This document shows positions 19,837 through 30,928 of a DNA stretch of 64,000 bases, in pieces. Under the pieces are notes generated by a model, which was not told where the DNA came from, searched no databases, and saw nothing but the letters and a program-made list of their open reading frames with translations. Numbering within the stretch: the stretch's first letter is position 1; each line of letters opens with the position of its first letter. This DNA is from Isoetes taiwanensis (taxonomy: Eukaryota > Streptophyta > Lycopodiopsida > Isoetales > Isoetaceae), in NCBI GenBank assembly GCA_021234155.1, contig JAJEKV010000198.1:188001-252000 (forward strand). Direction: 5' to 3'. The position numbers and the translations under genes were made by a program.

Positions 19837-22566
19837 CTAGTTAAGATGCCCAGCATTGCTGGGCATAGCTAAGAACTGTGAATGATATACTGGAGCAATT
19901 GTTAAATGGATTTATGTTTTGAAAATTAGATAATCAAGAGCATTCGAACACATTTCGCACTTCCCCTTTCGCACTTCCCCTTACCTTTTCCATTTTCCTT
20001 TTGCCTTTGTCTACTAATTTTTTTTTTTCTATTTTCCCTTTGCCCCTTTTCCTTTTTTACATTTTCCAATTTACCTTTTTCTTTTTTTATTATTCCATTT
20101 CCCCTATTTCCCTTTTCTATTTTCTGTTTTCTGCTTCCCCATTTTTCCTTTTCTATTTTCCCCTTCCATTTTCTCCAATTTGTGGTTGCCCTTTTTTCCC
20201 TTTCCCCCCTCTCTTTTCCAATTTCCCTCTTCCCCTTTTCCTCGTGCCCTCTAAGTTTTTCTTTCCTCTTTCCCCTTTCCTTCTCCCCACCTTTTTTCCC
20301 CCTCTTTTTCCCTTCCATTTTCCTCCTTTGCCAAGCCCTTCCGTCTTCTTCCCTTTTCCTCCTTTGCCAAGCCCTTCCGTCTTCCCTTTTTCTAGTGCCC
20401 TTTTTCTTTCCTTTCCCCCCTCCTTTTTTCTTTTCCATCTTTCCCTTTCCCTTTTTCCATGTCCATTTTTCCTTCGGTTTTTCCCCTTTCATCACCCTTT
20501 CTCTCTTCCCGATTTTGCCATGTCCCTTTTTCTCTTCTATTTTTTCATGCTTTTTTTCGCTCCTCTTTTCCCCTTTCTTCACTTTTTCCCTCCCCCTCCC
20601 TCCTTTTCCTTTTTTCTTTCTCTTTTTCTTTTTCTATTTTGCTCTTCCTTTTTGTGCACCTCCCCTTTTTGTTCACCTCCCCTTTCTATTTTCGCATTTT
20701 ACCTCCCTTTTGCCTTTTTCCATTTGCTTTTTCCCCCTTTTTCATGTTTGCCTTTTCCATTTTTCCCCTCCTTGCTTTTCCCCTTTTCTATCTCCCCCTT
20801 TCCCTTTTTCCCCTCCCATTTTCACATTCCCTTTTTCCTTTTACTTTATTTTATTTTCCTTTTCTCCCATTCCACCCCCTTCGCTTCGCTTTCCCCTTTT
20901 CCCTTTTCCTTTTTCTTTTTCTTTCTTTCTTACTAATGGCCTTTTTTCCTTCCCTTTTCCTCCTCTCCCGACCCTCTCTTTTATTCGTGCCCTTTTTCCC
21001 TTCCATTTCCCTCTCTTCCGCCTCCTTTTTCCCTTTCTTTTTCTCATGTCTTTTTTCCCTTCCCTTTATTTCTCTTCCCCCTTTTACATGGCCATTTCTT
21101 CCTTCCCTTTGCCCACCATTTCCCTCTTCCCTTTTTCTCGTAGTCTTTTTTTCTTTATTTTCCCTTCCTTTTTTCGTGCTCTTTTCCCTTTCCTTTTTCC
21201 CTTTCTTTCTTTCCCTTTTACCCGTGCCTTTTTGCATTTCATTTTGCCTTTTTCTCCTCCCTTTTTCTTTTCCCTTCTCCTCTTCAGACATTAGAGCATG
21301 GCCAATCATGGTGGTGGGAAGTCGTGTGATAAATCTCGGTCATCCCCTTTTTCCCTCCCCTTTTACACCTGTCCTCACCCTTTCCCTCTTCTCCTTTTTG
21401 TATTGTACCTTTTTCCTTTCTTTTCTCCTTTTCTTTTCCTTTCTCTTTTTCGTGCTCTTTTCTAATTCCTTTTCCCTTTTACTCTTTTACTCGTGCCTTT
21501 TTTCCTTTCACTTTGCCCTTTTCTCCTCCATTTTTCTCCTTTCCCCACCTTTTTTCTCTTCCCCTTTCCCAGTGTTCCTTTTCGCTCCCTACTCCTCCCC
21601 CTTTCTTTTTCCTTTTTTTTTTTCTCCTTTTTCTTTCCTTTTCCCTTTTCCTTTTCCCTTCCCTCCTCTCTACCCTTTTCCTCATCCCTTTTTCAACTTC
21701 CTTTTTACTCCTATCCTCATCCTTTCCATCTTCTCCTTTTCGTAGTGTCCTTTTTTTCTTTATTTTCCCTTCCTTTTTTCGTGCTCTTTTCCCTTTCCTT
21801 TTTCCCTTTCTTTCTTTCCCTTTTACCCGTGCCTTTTTGCCCTTCATTTTGCCTTTTTCTCCTCCCTTTTTCTTTTCCCTTTCCTCTTCAGACATTAGAG
21901 CATGGCCAATCATGGTGGTGGGAAGTCGTGTAATAAATCCCGGTCATCCCCTTTTTCCCTTCCCTTTTACACCTGTCCTCACCCTTTCCCTCTTCTCCTT
22001 ATTGTACTGTCCCTTTTTCCTTTCTTTTCCTTTCTCTTTTTCGTGCTCTTTTCTATTTCCTTTTCCCTTTTACTCGTGCCTTTTTGCCTTTCACTTTGCC
22101 CTTTTCTCCTTTCCCCACCTTTTTCCTCTTCCCCTTTCCCAGTGTTTCTTTTCGCTCCTTACTCCTCCCCCTTTCTTTTTCCTTTTTTTTTAACCTTTTT
22201 CTTTCCTTTTCCCTTCCCTCCTCTCTACCCTTTTCCTCATCCCTTTTTCAACTTCCCTTTTACTCCTATCCTCATCCTTTCCATCTTCTCCTTTTCGTAG
22301 TGTCATTTCCCTTCCTTTTTCCGTGCTCTTTTCCCTTTCCTTTTTCCCTTTCTTTCTTTCCCCTTTACCCGTGCCTTTTTGCCTTTCATTTTGCCTTTTT
22401 CTCCTCCCTTTTTCTTTTCTCTTTCCTCTTCAGACATTAGAGCATGGCCAATCATGGTGGTGGGAAGTCGTGTGATAAATCTCGGTCTTCGGATGCAATT
22501 AGATGATCTCAACCATCCAAATTAGGGTTTTCTTCATGACATACGCTAAAACTTTATAATATGAGA
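19837..22566 (-). mobile_element. Helitron E5 (polypurine family, subtype B, internally expanded)
   Basis: A complete 2730-bp copy, sense strand minus. CTAG at 19837 is preceded by A, and the hairpin TGCCCAGC-ATT-GCTGGGCA is perfect. The far end is ACTTTATAATATGAGA at 22566, followed by T. The C/T body starts near 19966. Unlike the other copies, part of the tail plus adjoining body is present three times (see 21282-22427). No transposition gene is present. Confidence 0.87.
21282..22427 (-). repeat. Tandem expansion of tail plus body inside E5
   Basis: The tail marker CTTCAGACATTAGAGCATGG occurs at 21282, 21886 and 22428. The first two are followed by GTCGTG(T)GATAAATC and then straight back into C/T body (CATCCCCTTTTTCCC). 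Units are 604 and 542 bp. Only the third marker continues into a full Helitron terminus. Confidence 0.85.
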
Positions 22567-24268
22567 TGAAACTTGTGCCAATTAATATTTTGCATCTAGA
22601 CCTAGGCTACCCATTGTTGTTTACCCTAAGATAAGGCATCCAACCTCAAATCTCGTGTTAAAGTCACCCAAAGTAGAACTTGATATATGCCCCTAAGTAG
22701 ACATGTTGCACACTGACCCCAATTTTTGGTCCACAGTTGTTTTTTACTTGTACAGAAGTGTTGTTTTATGCCAAAAACAACACCAAAATGGCCCCAAAAG
22801 TCCACGTGGCCCGTTTATCCGAATTTGCACAAAGAGACAGTGGTTTTTTGGCAGAAATTTTCCATGGTGGTCTTTTGGCCTTTTTTGTCAACGTGTCCTT
22901 TCTTTTCACTATTGTTTTTATCAATTTTTTTCTACGTGTGGTTTTTTTTTGTCACTGTTGTTTTTCTAAGAAGTCATGCATTGTTTTTTTGAAAAGTACA
23001 CGCATAGATTTACGTATTACTACTAATGAAGAAGTAAAAAAGACAGATCTTTTTCTCTTTTTCTATGCGTTTTGTTTTTTTCCTCTACTTGTAGTTTTTA
23101 AAAGTTGTCATTGTTTTCTTTGAGAAAGATGTGTAGTTTTTAAAGAAATCCACATATTGCATTTAAAAATAATTACTATTTTCAAATATTGTTTTCCTCA
23201 ATATTATATGTAGCTATTAAAAAGTAGACACGTTATTTCTTAAATTAGTTATTTCCAAGCGTTGTTTTTGCAAGAAAATCAAAATAAAATATGCGTGGAC
23301 TTTTTTTAAGTTTACAAAAACAACACGTTTGGTTTTCACGTAGACATGTTTCTAAGCAATCAAATCTTGGCACGTGGCACTCATTCTTTATATGTGGATA
23401 TCGTTTTAACTAATCAAACCTTGACACGTGGCACCCACATTCTTTAAAAAAAAAAAGAAACCGCTTCTACTTTTTGTTTTTTGCCTAGTGATAATTTCAA
23501 TCTGCAAAATATAGAGCACACTTTGAATGCAAACACAAACAAAATAAATACAGCCTTTTAGGGAAGGCTTTAAGAATCAAACCCAAATATTAAGACAGAT
23601 ACTATGATATTATTAGATTGCAATCTAAATTTTAGATTTACATTGAAACATTCAATGGGTAAGACTCAATGGGTAAAACTCATATTTGATTAATGGTTAA
23701 AGGTTCAGAACAATTAAATCAAAACATCAGATTATTATAATTTGAAAACACTGTAGCCCGGGTATTGACTCGGTTCCTGTAGCACAGTTGACTGTGCCAA
23801 TGGGGTTCGATCCGACCATCTTATATGTGCTATTCTCCCATGGAGTGGGACCTCCCAAAGATGCCAAAGACGTGATATATGGCTGCTTCCAATCTTATGA
23901 GCAACCCAACCCGTAAGTAACTAGCCAGAGGAACTGACCTTGAAGCTTCTACCAAAAAATGTATGACAGGAAAAGGCCAACCAGCATATCCTTCCTTGCA
24001 GCCATGAGTGAATTTATTCTGTGATAAAAAAGAGTTGCATTGATTCAATAATAATAGACGATGCAAAACTAAAATAGACTAAAATATCTTTTGCAAAACA
24101 GAAAGGAAATGAGCTAAGGAGGCCGAGATTTGCCTAAGACAATGCTATGCTAAGACATAGCCAGTTCAGAATGAATCAAAGTTCATGAAAGCATATTACC
24201 TAAAATCTTGCTAAGAGATGAACACTGACTGTGTAACATGTATATCATATACAGAGATGAGATTACTT
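22567..24268. other. Intergenic, no gene recognised
   Basis: T-rich DNA with recurring GTTGTTTTT words and two nearby copies of CTTG(G/A)CACGTGGCAC (about 23367 and 23421). The 78-codon minus-strand frame at 23830-24066 has no recognised domain. Confidence 0.45.
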
Positions 24269-24835
24269 CTAAAAAGGACCAATGCCATTAAAAAGGCATA
24301 TTGGAAGCATCAAAAATAGAAACTGTTTCCTGATAAGATCAAATATCTGAATATGCGGCAAATAGCTGCTGGCTTTCATCGTGCAGAGATCACTTCCTTT
24401 AGCACTAACCATAAAATCATTGCGCATGAGGTTCGCACGTAGCAACATCGTCTTCATATTTTATTGGAACTCAGAACCTGTTTGCAGAGCACGTTGGAAA
24501 GTTGTATTTCTTTGATCTGGCCTGTAAATGCACATGTCAGACAATGATTTTTGCCAATACATGCCAAATACACCTGAGAGGCATACCTGAGTTTGGTTTT
24601 CCATGATCAAAATCACAAGCTCCTTTTCCAAGCCTGTGATGTTGGTTTTGAATGCCGCAGCCATTGTATTAAGGTCAACCGAAATGAAGGGTTTGTATAT
24701 TGAATCAGAGCCATGTGCCGTATTTGCTCATATAAAGTCTGCACATTCTCATAGAGATGGACGTCAAGCAGAAGATTGGACTTCAGCTTTTGCAGGCAAC
24801 CCAAACAGGACGCATAAAAACCTTCATTTAAGCAT
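24269..24835 (-). pseudogene. COP9 signalosome subunit 1 (CSN1/FUS6) C-terminal pseudogene fragment
   Basis: In order on the minus strand I can read YASCLGCLQKLKSNLLLD, then YEQIRHMALIQYTNP, then (after a frameshift) FISVDLNTMAAAFKT and GLEKELVILIMENQTQ. DQRNTTFQRALQTGSEF follows, and after an in-frame stop MLLRANLMRNDF. This order matches the PCI-domain end and C-terminus of plant CSN1, a subunit of the complex that removes Nedd8 from cullins. The stretch between NQTQ and DQRN does not match and may be a retained intron: there is a good CAG/GTATGC donor at 24586/24587. At least one frameshift (about 24705) and one stop (about 24460) make it non-functional. The N-terminal part of the gene is not seen. 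Identification is from memory of the family. Confidence 0.62.
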
Positions 24836-25364
24836 TTGCCATATGGCCGAAATCACCCTTCTGCCAAGCTCCCTGTCATTCTTCATTCAGCTTCATGGTA
24901 GATTAGCCCAACAGCAGAAGCACACAGCAGAAGTAGATCGGCGAACATGGGTAGAGTAGCCCACATCAGAAGCAGATTCGGCCAAGAGAAAAGCAGAGGT
25001 GGATTGAGAAAGCAGACAAGAGAAAAACATGGCAAACACAGAGGTCGCAGCTACAGATGTGTAGGCAAAGAGGGGATATTGGGTCTGCCAGTGAAACCTT
25101 GTATTGATCACCTAGAACAGGCTGCGAGCTCACCACGGGATGCTGCCAGATTCACGAGCTCACCACGGGATGCTGCCAGATTCACGGGATGCTGCCATCG
25201 CCATAGCTGGAAGGAGCAGGAAACGGAATCACCATAGCTGCATCACAAGGAAAGCGGGAAAGAAGGGAAAGAAACTCAAATCGACCCAACCAATAGGATG
25301 ATACGACCTGGATCAAAATCCAGGCCGTTCATCTCGGTCCATCTCGGCCGTTGATGGTTTCGGC
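24836..25364. other. Intergenic, with a 30-bp tandem duplication
   Basis: The 96-codon plus-strand frame at 24947-25237 looks like composition noise. The useful landmark is the 30-bp duplication at 25126-25185. Confidence 0.45.
25126..25185 (+). repeat. 30-bp tandem duplication
   Basis: Two exact copies starting GAGCTCACCACGGGATGC at 25126 and 25156, followed by a partial third (GGGATGCTGCC). Confidence 0.93.
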
Positions 25365-27205
25365 TTCTTTAATTTTAAGGAAAATTTTAAAAATGCCCCT
25401 ATATATTCTCCCATATTTATTAAAATGCCCTTGTATTTTGTGTATTTATCAAATTGCCCCTATTTTTGTACTCTTCTGCATATGGCAGCTACCCGGAACG
25501 GGAACTGGAACGGGAACTTGGACCCAAATTTGGGAACGGGAACGGGAACGGATGGGAACGGGAACGGGAACGTCCAACTTTTGAATTTTTTAAAAGTGAA
25601 AACGGTTTTGGAGTTCCCTTTGCATATAGATTATCATAGAACACTTAGAACAGAAAAATGTGAAATACATAGATGGGTGAAAGTAATAGGTAAAACCATT
25701 CTTTAACGTTCATCAAGAGTTTGGTCCTCTTTCTCTTTGCTAATCTCAGATATATTTACACATCATAATGGCCAACTTGTGTATATTGATGCTCATAATG
25801 TTGTGAGATTTGTGACTAAAATGAGAACCTGCTAGACAATCACTATAAATAGTTGTTATTGCAAAAGAGCATATAGTTTTATTATGAGCTTTCAAAGGGC
25901 ATTCAGAAGCTTTCCAAGTTCTCTCAATATTTAGCATATATCTCTAAGCATCAATCGTCCTAAAGTTTTTTTCCCTTTATTGTAAGATCATTCTGCTGAT
26001 TCTTTCATGCCATACTTTGACATCATTTAGAATTCTTGATCTTGTGAGCATCCAAACATTCAGATAAAAGGGACAAAAAAAGACATGATTGCCTTGTATT
26101 GTTCCCTTAATCTGGTTATCATGTATTTGATCTACATATCAATATGATCACGGTATTTCTTCGAGTAGGATAAAAGCAAACAAATGAAATGATATGACCA
26201 GAAAGGTTTACATATCACTTACTTACAAACCTATTCTTACAAGTTTGCATCAAAAAGCTTACAAGTTTTATGCTTTCCTCTCAAAGATTTCGATGGCACA
26301 GAGGGCAGGCTCTAGTAGTCTCCACTGCTCCAGCCAGATAACAGAGCCAGAAGGCAGCTCCTGCAGTATAGGTCGTAGCAGAGGTCAGAGCCGAGCTACT
26401 GCAGCAGAGGTGTTTCGTTCGAGAATGAGAGATAAAAGAATGAGGAGTACTCTCTGGATTGCTAAAATGAATTTAATTTCCGAGTTCAGAGTTTGATAGC
26501 TGGGCAACAGGCTCCTCTAGTCCAAAAGATATAGTAGGCTCCTTCAACACTTTAGTAGCAGTAGTCCCAATCCAGCTATCTCCAAATCGTGTACCAATTG
26601 CAGACGACAATACTCCTAGTTCCAGTTATTTGCTCGACCTCATAAATCGATGTTCCCAGCTTTTTCACGAGCTGAGCAATTGGAAACTGGAAATTCCAAC
26701 AACACATAGTGCAGACTCAGAAACTGGAAAATCTTTTTCTTCTCGTCGCTCCAAGTTTGTGCACAATCTAGTCAAATCCGGCCATCCCTTTACTGTCGCC
26801 AAAAACAGTCGATGTTTGACTCAAATGCAGAGCATGTGATTTGATGCCCAGGTGTTTTTCCACCGATTCTTGATGTCCAAGTTTTTTTCTGCGGATTCTT
26901 GCTTCAAAGGAATCGAAGCTTTACTCTACTTTCTTTTGTGGATGAGAAATTGATCTGCCGAAAATGGGGGATTTAAATCGAAAACATGAGATTTGACATG
27001 GAGGAGGGGATTTGATGCCCCCGGTTCTTCGCCGATTACTGCTTCAGTCAAAGGAGTTCTTGATGGAGCTTTCATTTGCATTGTTTTACAGAAAATTTCC
27101 ATTGTCTTAAATTAAGGGCATTTTTAAAATAACAAAAATATGAGGGCATTTCGATAAATATGCAAAAATATGAGGGCATTTTTAAAGATTTCCCTTAATT
27201 TTACT
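25365..27205. mobile_element. Candidate inverted-repeat-bounded element
   Basis: The left arm (25365-25465) contains TAATTTTAAGG, TTTTAAAAATGCCC, CATATTTATTAAAATGCCC and ATTTATCAAATTGCCC. The right arm (27110-27205), reverse-complemented, gives TAAAATTAAGGG, CTTTAAAAATGCCC, CATATTTATCGAAATGCCC and ATTTTAAAAATGCCC in the same order. Arms of about 100 bp and an interior of 1.6 kb suit a non-autonomous DNA transposon. I could not find a clear target duplication or any transposase. Two opposite solo repeats are the alternative. Confidence 0.5.
25493..25571 (+). repeat. GGGAAC hexanucleotide array
   Basis: About eleven GGGAAC or near-GGGAAC units (GGAACGGGAACTGGAACGGG and so on), interrupted once by TTGGACCCAAATTT. 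It lies just inside the left arm of the inverted-repeat element. Confidence 0.9.
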
Positions 27206-28224
27206 TAATTTGCATGGTTCCTAAATGTGCTACACAATTTGCATGGTTCCTAAATGTGTACTATATAATTTTTTTTTGAGGAGGAAGGCCATTGCAGGGG
27301 ATAATGTTGTTGCGGTGCTTCTAGCTGGGGCAGAGGGCCGCGAGCCCTCTGTGGTGGCACCGCCGAAGCATCTTGCCATGCGATGGCCCAAGGCATAAAA
27401 GTTATGGTTTATTTTTTTGACAAACATAAAAAGGGACAGGTGTAATAGCTTCAGTTGAGCACTATGTTTTTGGCGGGAATCGCCTCCCCTGGCTGGAACA
27501 TGTACTCCCATTTGGCTCACTATTATTCCCCACAAGTTTGTAAATACTAGGCAAAATGATCTATATAACCCGCCAAGTTTCTAGCACCTGATTTGTTGAA
27601 ATTTAGGATACATCACTCCACAAAGGTTTGACTATTTTATAGTCAAATATGGGATCTTATATATTAAGTACCCCATAGTCAGCAAAAGTTGGCATGGAAT
27701 ATGATGATGTGGCACCTCAAGCAGTGACATGTCATGCCAAGAGTACGCAAGACCAAATGTACAACTTTTGCCTTCCATGGGTGATGTCGCAATTTTTGGC
27801 TGACATGGCAAGATATGAGTGATATGGACTTGATGACTAGGCATTCTTGTAAGACATATGATAACTTTTTAGGATGTTTGTATAGAAATTTGGCAAGGAA
27901 TATGTTTTGAAAGAGTTAAAAATAGCTAGTAAAATTTTATTTTCCAAGTTGCCATGTCATTGCCATATCATTTCAGGACCAAACTTTCATTGGGAGTAGG
28001 AGTACCTGATGTGGACTGGATTTAAAACCCAAGGTAGATATTTGGGAACATGTACTTACTAGTGAACGAGGCGTTTTAAAGTTGTGAACTTTATCTGACC
28101 GTAGTCATAGCAAGAACATAATCGAAGAAGAAACGCAAACGCCCCACGAGGCAGTATTCTGCAGGCATACAAAACTTGATTCTCATGCTAATATCGACAT
28201 TTTGAGTCCATTAACAAAGCCAAA
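27206..28224. other. Intergenic, no gene recognised
   Basis: Only short frames. A small hairpin AGAGGGC-CGCGA-GCCCTCT lies near 27331. Nothing else is supported. Confidence 0.45.
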
Positions 28225-29130
28225 TCACAGTTCCAGAGTGGTGGAGTTGCTCGTCTGTTGCCAGGACCTTTGAAAGAGTGTCGAGTGTCTTGCACTGACA
28301 CCCTTCCCCAAATCGAACCAGGCCAGGACTTTGCGCAGGTTCCTCACCAAATGGGAGAGGCCAGACCCCAGGAGACGGACCTCAGAAAGGTTGCCGAGGG
28401 TGCCTTTCCTGCCAGCACTCCTCCGAGAGGGCAAATGCCAATGCCCCCCCTCCCGGATCTCGGTTTCCCTATCCGACCGTTGAATCTGCTGTTCAAGTAA
28501 CTTGCTTCGAGCAGGTTCAAAAAAATCCAAGATCTGTTCGGGAGAACTTATCAAACTGCGAAGCGTTCTATGGTCGAATGTGTAGAACCCCAAGTGTTTT
28601 GTCGTTCGGGCAGTACAAAGGCTCTGGAAAGGAGATTCGAGTTCGGCATGTCGTCCGGAATGGCAAAATTACCCTAGAGACCAAGTTACATGATCATTTT
28701 TGGCAACGAAAGAAACACGAACCCTCTACATGGCAGTATTACATAACCACCTCTTGGGCCAATTGACTATGAACGTGTTGGACATGAGCTGTTTTGGCGC
28801 TTCTTAAAGAAGGGGTGGTCTTTTGCCCACGAAACTTAGTCCCGAGGGTAATACAACGTTTTGAATCCATTGGGTCAGTTCACAGTTCCTGAGTGGGAGA
28901 ATTGCCCATCCGTGGCTAGGGGCCTTCGGGAGAGGACCTTTGGGGTGAACTGCTTTCAGAAGGTTTTAAGGATCTGTCTTCTGGCATCAAGACCCTCCCT
29001 CTACGTGATGACATTGTGCAAGATCTTGGTCGAATCTGACTAGGATATGGCCTCTGAAACATAAACCCTGTGTGTTGCTAGGTTATTGAAGTGTTTATGT
29101 TATGGAGATCGAGTTTTAGTCAGTTGCACT
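28225..29130 (-). repeat. Repeat module unit U1 (inverted copy)
   Basis: The oldest-looking copy of a unit also seen at 31685-32350, 32868-33450 and 33585-34285, here in opposite orientation. It carries the reverse complements of GAATTCAACGGTCGGATAGG and GACAAAACACTTGGG, and of the GTTCGTCCCAAAGGTCCTC part. The many frames across it differ between copies and show no conserved protein. Confidence 0.8.
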
Positions 29131-29189
29131 TGGGACATGGTCAAGAAGCTGCAGTTGAAAACACGAAGCAATAGGAACTAACAGAATGG

Positions 29190-29335
29190 GGTTTGGATTT
29201 ATCCTCCTCCCAGTGTGACGATTAGAAGTCAAGAGCACCTTTTAGAGTAGCAAAATTGTTTGGGACCATTATGGATGGCCAATAGATCCAAACTCTGTTA
29301 TTTCAGTTGCTATGGCTCCGCATACATGTTTAGAA
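29190..29335 (+). repeat. Module W copy
   Basis: Matches the reverse complement of 31190-31345 and, in part, 31525-31655. Shared words are GGTTTGGATTTATCCTCCTC, GATCCAAACTCTGTTATTTC and ATGGCTCC. Confidence 0.75.
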
Positions 29336-29669
29336 AATATTCACCTAGTTATCCAAGAAAACGACCATGTTTTCTTCTCCAAAATGTAAACTCGTGTTGC
29401 ATTGGCATTTGCCCTCTCGGAGGAGCGCTGGCAGGAAAGGCACCCTCGGCAATCTTTCTGAGGTCCGTCTCCTGGGGTCTATCCCTTGCCAAACTCCTCT
29501 ACCAAAAATTCCAAAGGTTATCATATTTTTTGCATAAATTCCTAGTCATCATGTCCACGCCACCACCATCTAGCCATGTCACCCAAAATTTGCCAACATC
29601 ACCCAATGAAAAGACCAAAGATGGACATCTTTTCATTTTTTGCCTAGTCAAAACTTGATCTTGCTTACT

Positions 29670-30928
29670 TGGCATGCCACGTCACCACTTGGAGTGCCTA
29701 GGTGGCATGCTTGAGCCTAGATGGCATGCCTGAGCCACCTTGGCATGTTGGAGCGTAGGTGGCATGTTGGAGTCACGTTGGCATGTTTGAGCCTAGGTGG
29801 CATGTTAGAGCCTAGGTGGCATGTTTGAGCCACCTTGGCATGTTTGAGCCTAGTGGCATGTTTGAGCCACCTTGGCATGTTGGAGCCTAGGTGGCATGTT
29901 GGGAGTCCTCGTGGCATGTTTGAGCCACCTTGGCATGTTGCGACCTAGGTGGCATGTTGGCTTCCAGCGTGGCATGTTTGAGCCACCTTGGCATGTTTGA
30001 GCCTAGATGGCATGTTAGTGCCTAGGTGGCATGTTTGAGCCACCTTGGCATGTTAGAGCCTAGGTGGCATGTTGGAGCATGCGTGGCATGTTTGAGCCAC
30101 CTTAGCATGTTTGAGCCTAGATGGCATGTTAGTGCCTAGGTGGCATGTTTGAGCCACCTTGGCATGTTAGAGCCTAGGTGGCATGTTGGAGCCTGCGTGG
30201 CATGTTTGAGCCACCTTGGCATGTTGCAGCCTAGGTGGCATGTTGAAGCCAGCGTGGCATGTTTGAGCCACCTTAGCATGTTTGAGCCTAGATGGCATGT
30301 TAGTGCCTAGGTGGCATGTTTGAGCCACCTTGGCATGTTAGAGCGTAGGTGGCATGTTGGAGCATGCATGGCATGTTTGAGCCACCTTGGCATGTTTGAG
30401 CCTAGATGGCATGTTAGTGCCTAGGTGGCATGTTTGAGCCACCTTGGCATGTTAGAGCCTAGGTGGCATGTTGGAGCCTGCGTGGCATGTTTGAGCCACC
30501 TTGGCATGTTGGAGCCTAGGTGGCATGTTTGAGCCACCTTGGCATGCTTGAGCCTATGTGGCATGTTGGAGCCTGGGTGGCATGTTGGAGCCCCATGGCA
30601 TGTTTGAGCCATCTTGGCATGTTGGAGCATAAGTGGCATGTTTGAGCCACGTTGGCATGTTGGAGCCTAGGTGGCATGTTGGAGCCACCTTGGCATGTTC
30701 GACCCACCTTGGCATGTTTGAGCCTAGGTGGCATGTTGGAGCCTAGGTGGCATGTTGGAGCCACCTTGGCATGTTGAAGCCCGCATGGCATGTTTGAGAC
30801 ACCTTGGCATGTTTTAGCCTAGGTGGCATGTTTTAGCCACCTTGGCATGTTGGAGCCCACATGGCATGTTTGAGCCACCTTGACATGTTGGAGCCTATGT
30901 GGCATGTTGGAGTCTAGGTGGCATGTTT
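29670..30928 (+). repeat. 19-bp minisatellite array, forward orientation
   Basis: About 66 tandem units of GGCATGTT(T/G)GAGCC followed by TAGGT or ACCTT. A higher-order repeat is visible: GCCTAGATGGCATGTTAGTG recurs at 30001, 30115, 30286 and 30400, with spacings 114, 171 and 114, all multiples of 19. Because 19 is not a multiple of 3, the frames read through it are accidental. Confidence 0.95.

Noticed and set aside
23756-23825. tRNA-like GGTTCGATCC with neighbouring short stem near 23805.
   Set aside because: The putative T stem does not pair, and no anticodon or acceptor stem can be drawn.
29717-30791. Minus-strand frames with a repeated HAKVAQTCHLGSNMP pattern.
   Set aside because: A 19-bp unit shifts frame each repeat, so the apparent protein repeat is the three-unit (57-bp) period of the minisatellite. 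There is no start context or flanking coding signal.
29670-30928. CRISPR-like array of short regular repeats.
   Set aside because: The 19-bp units are contiguous, with no unique spacers, in plant nuclear DNA. This is a minisatellite.
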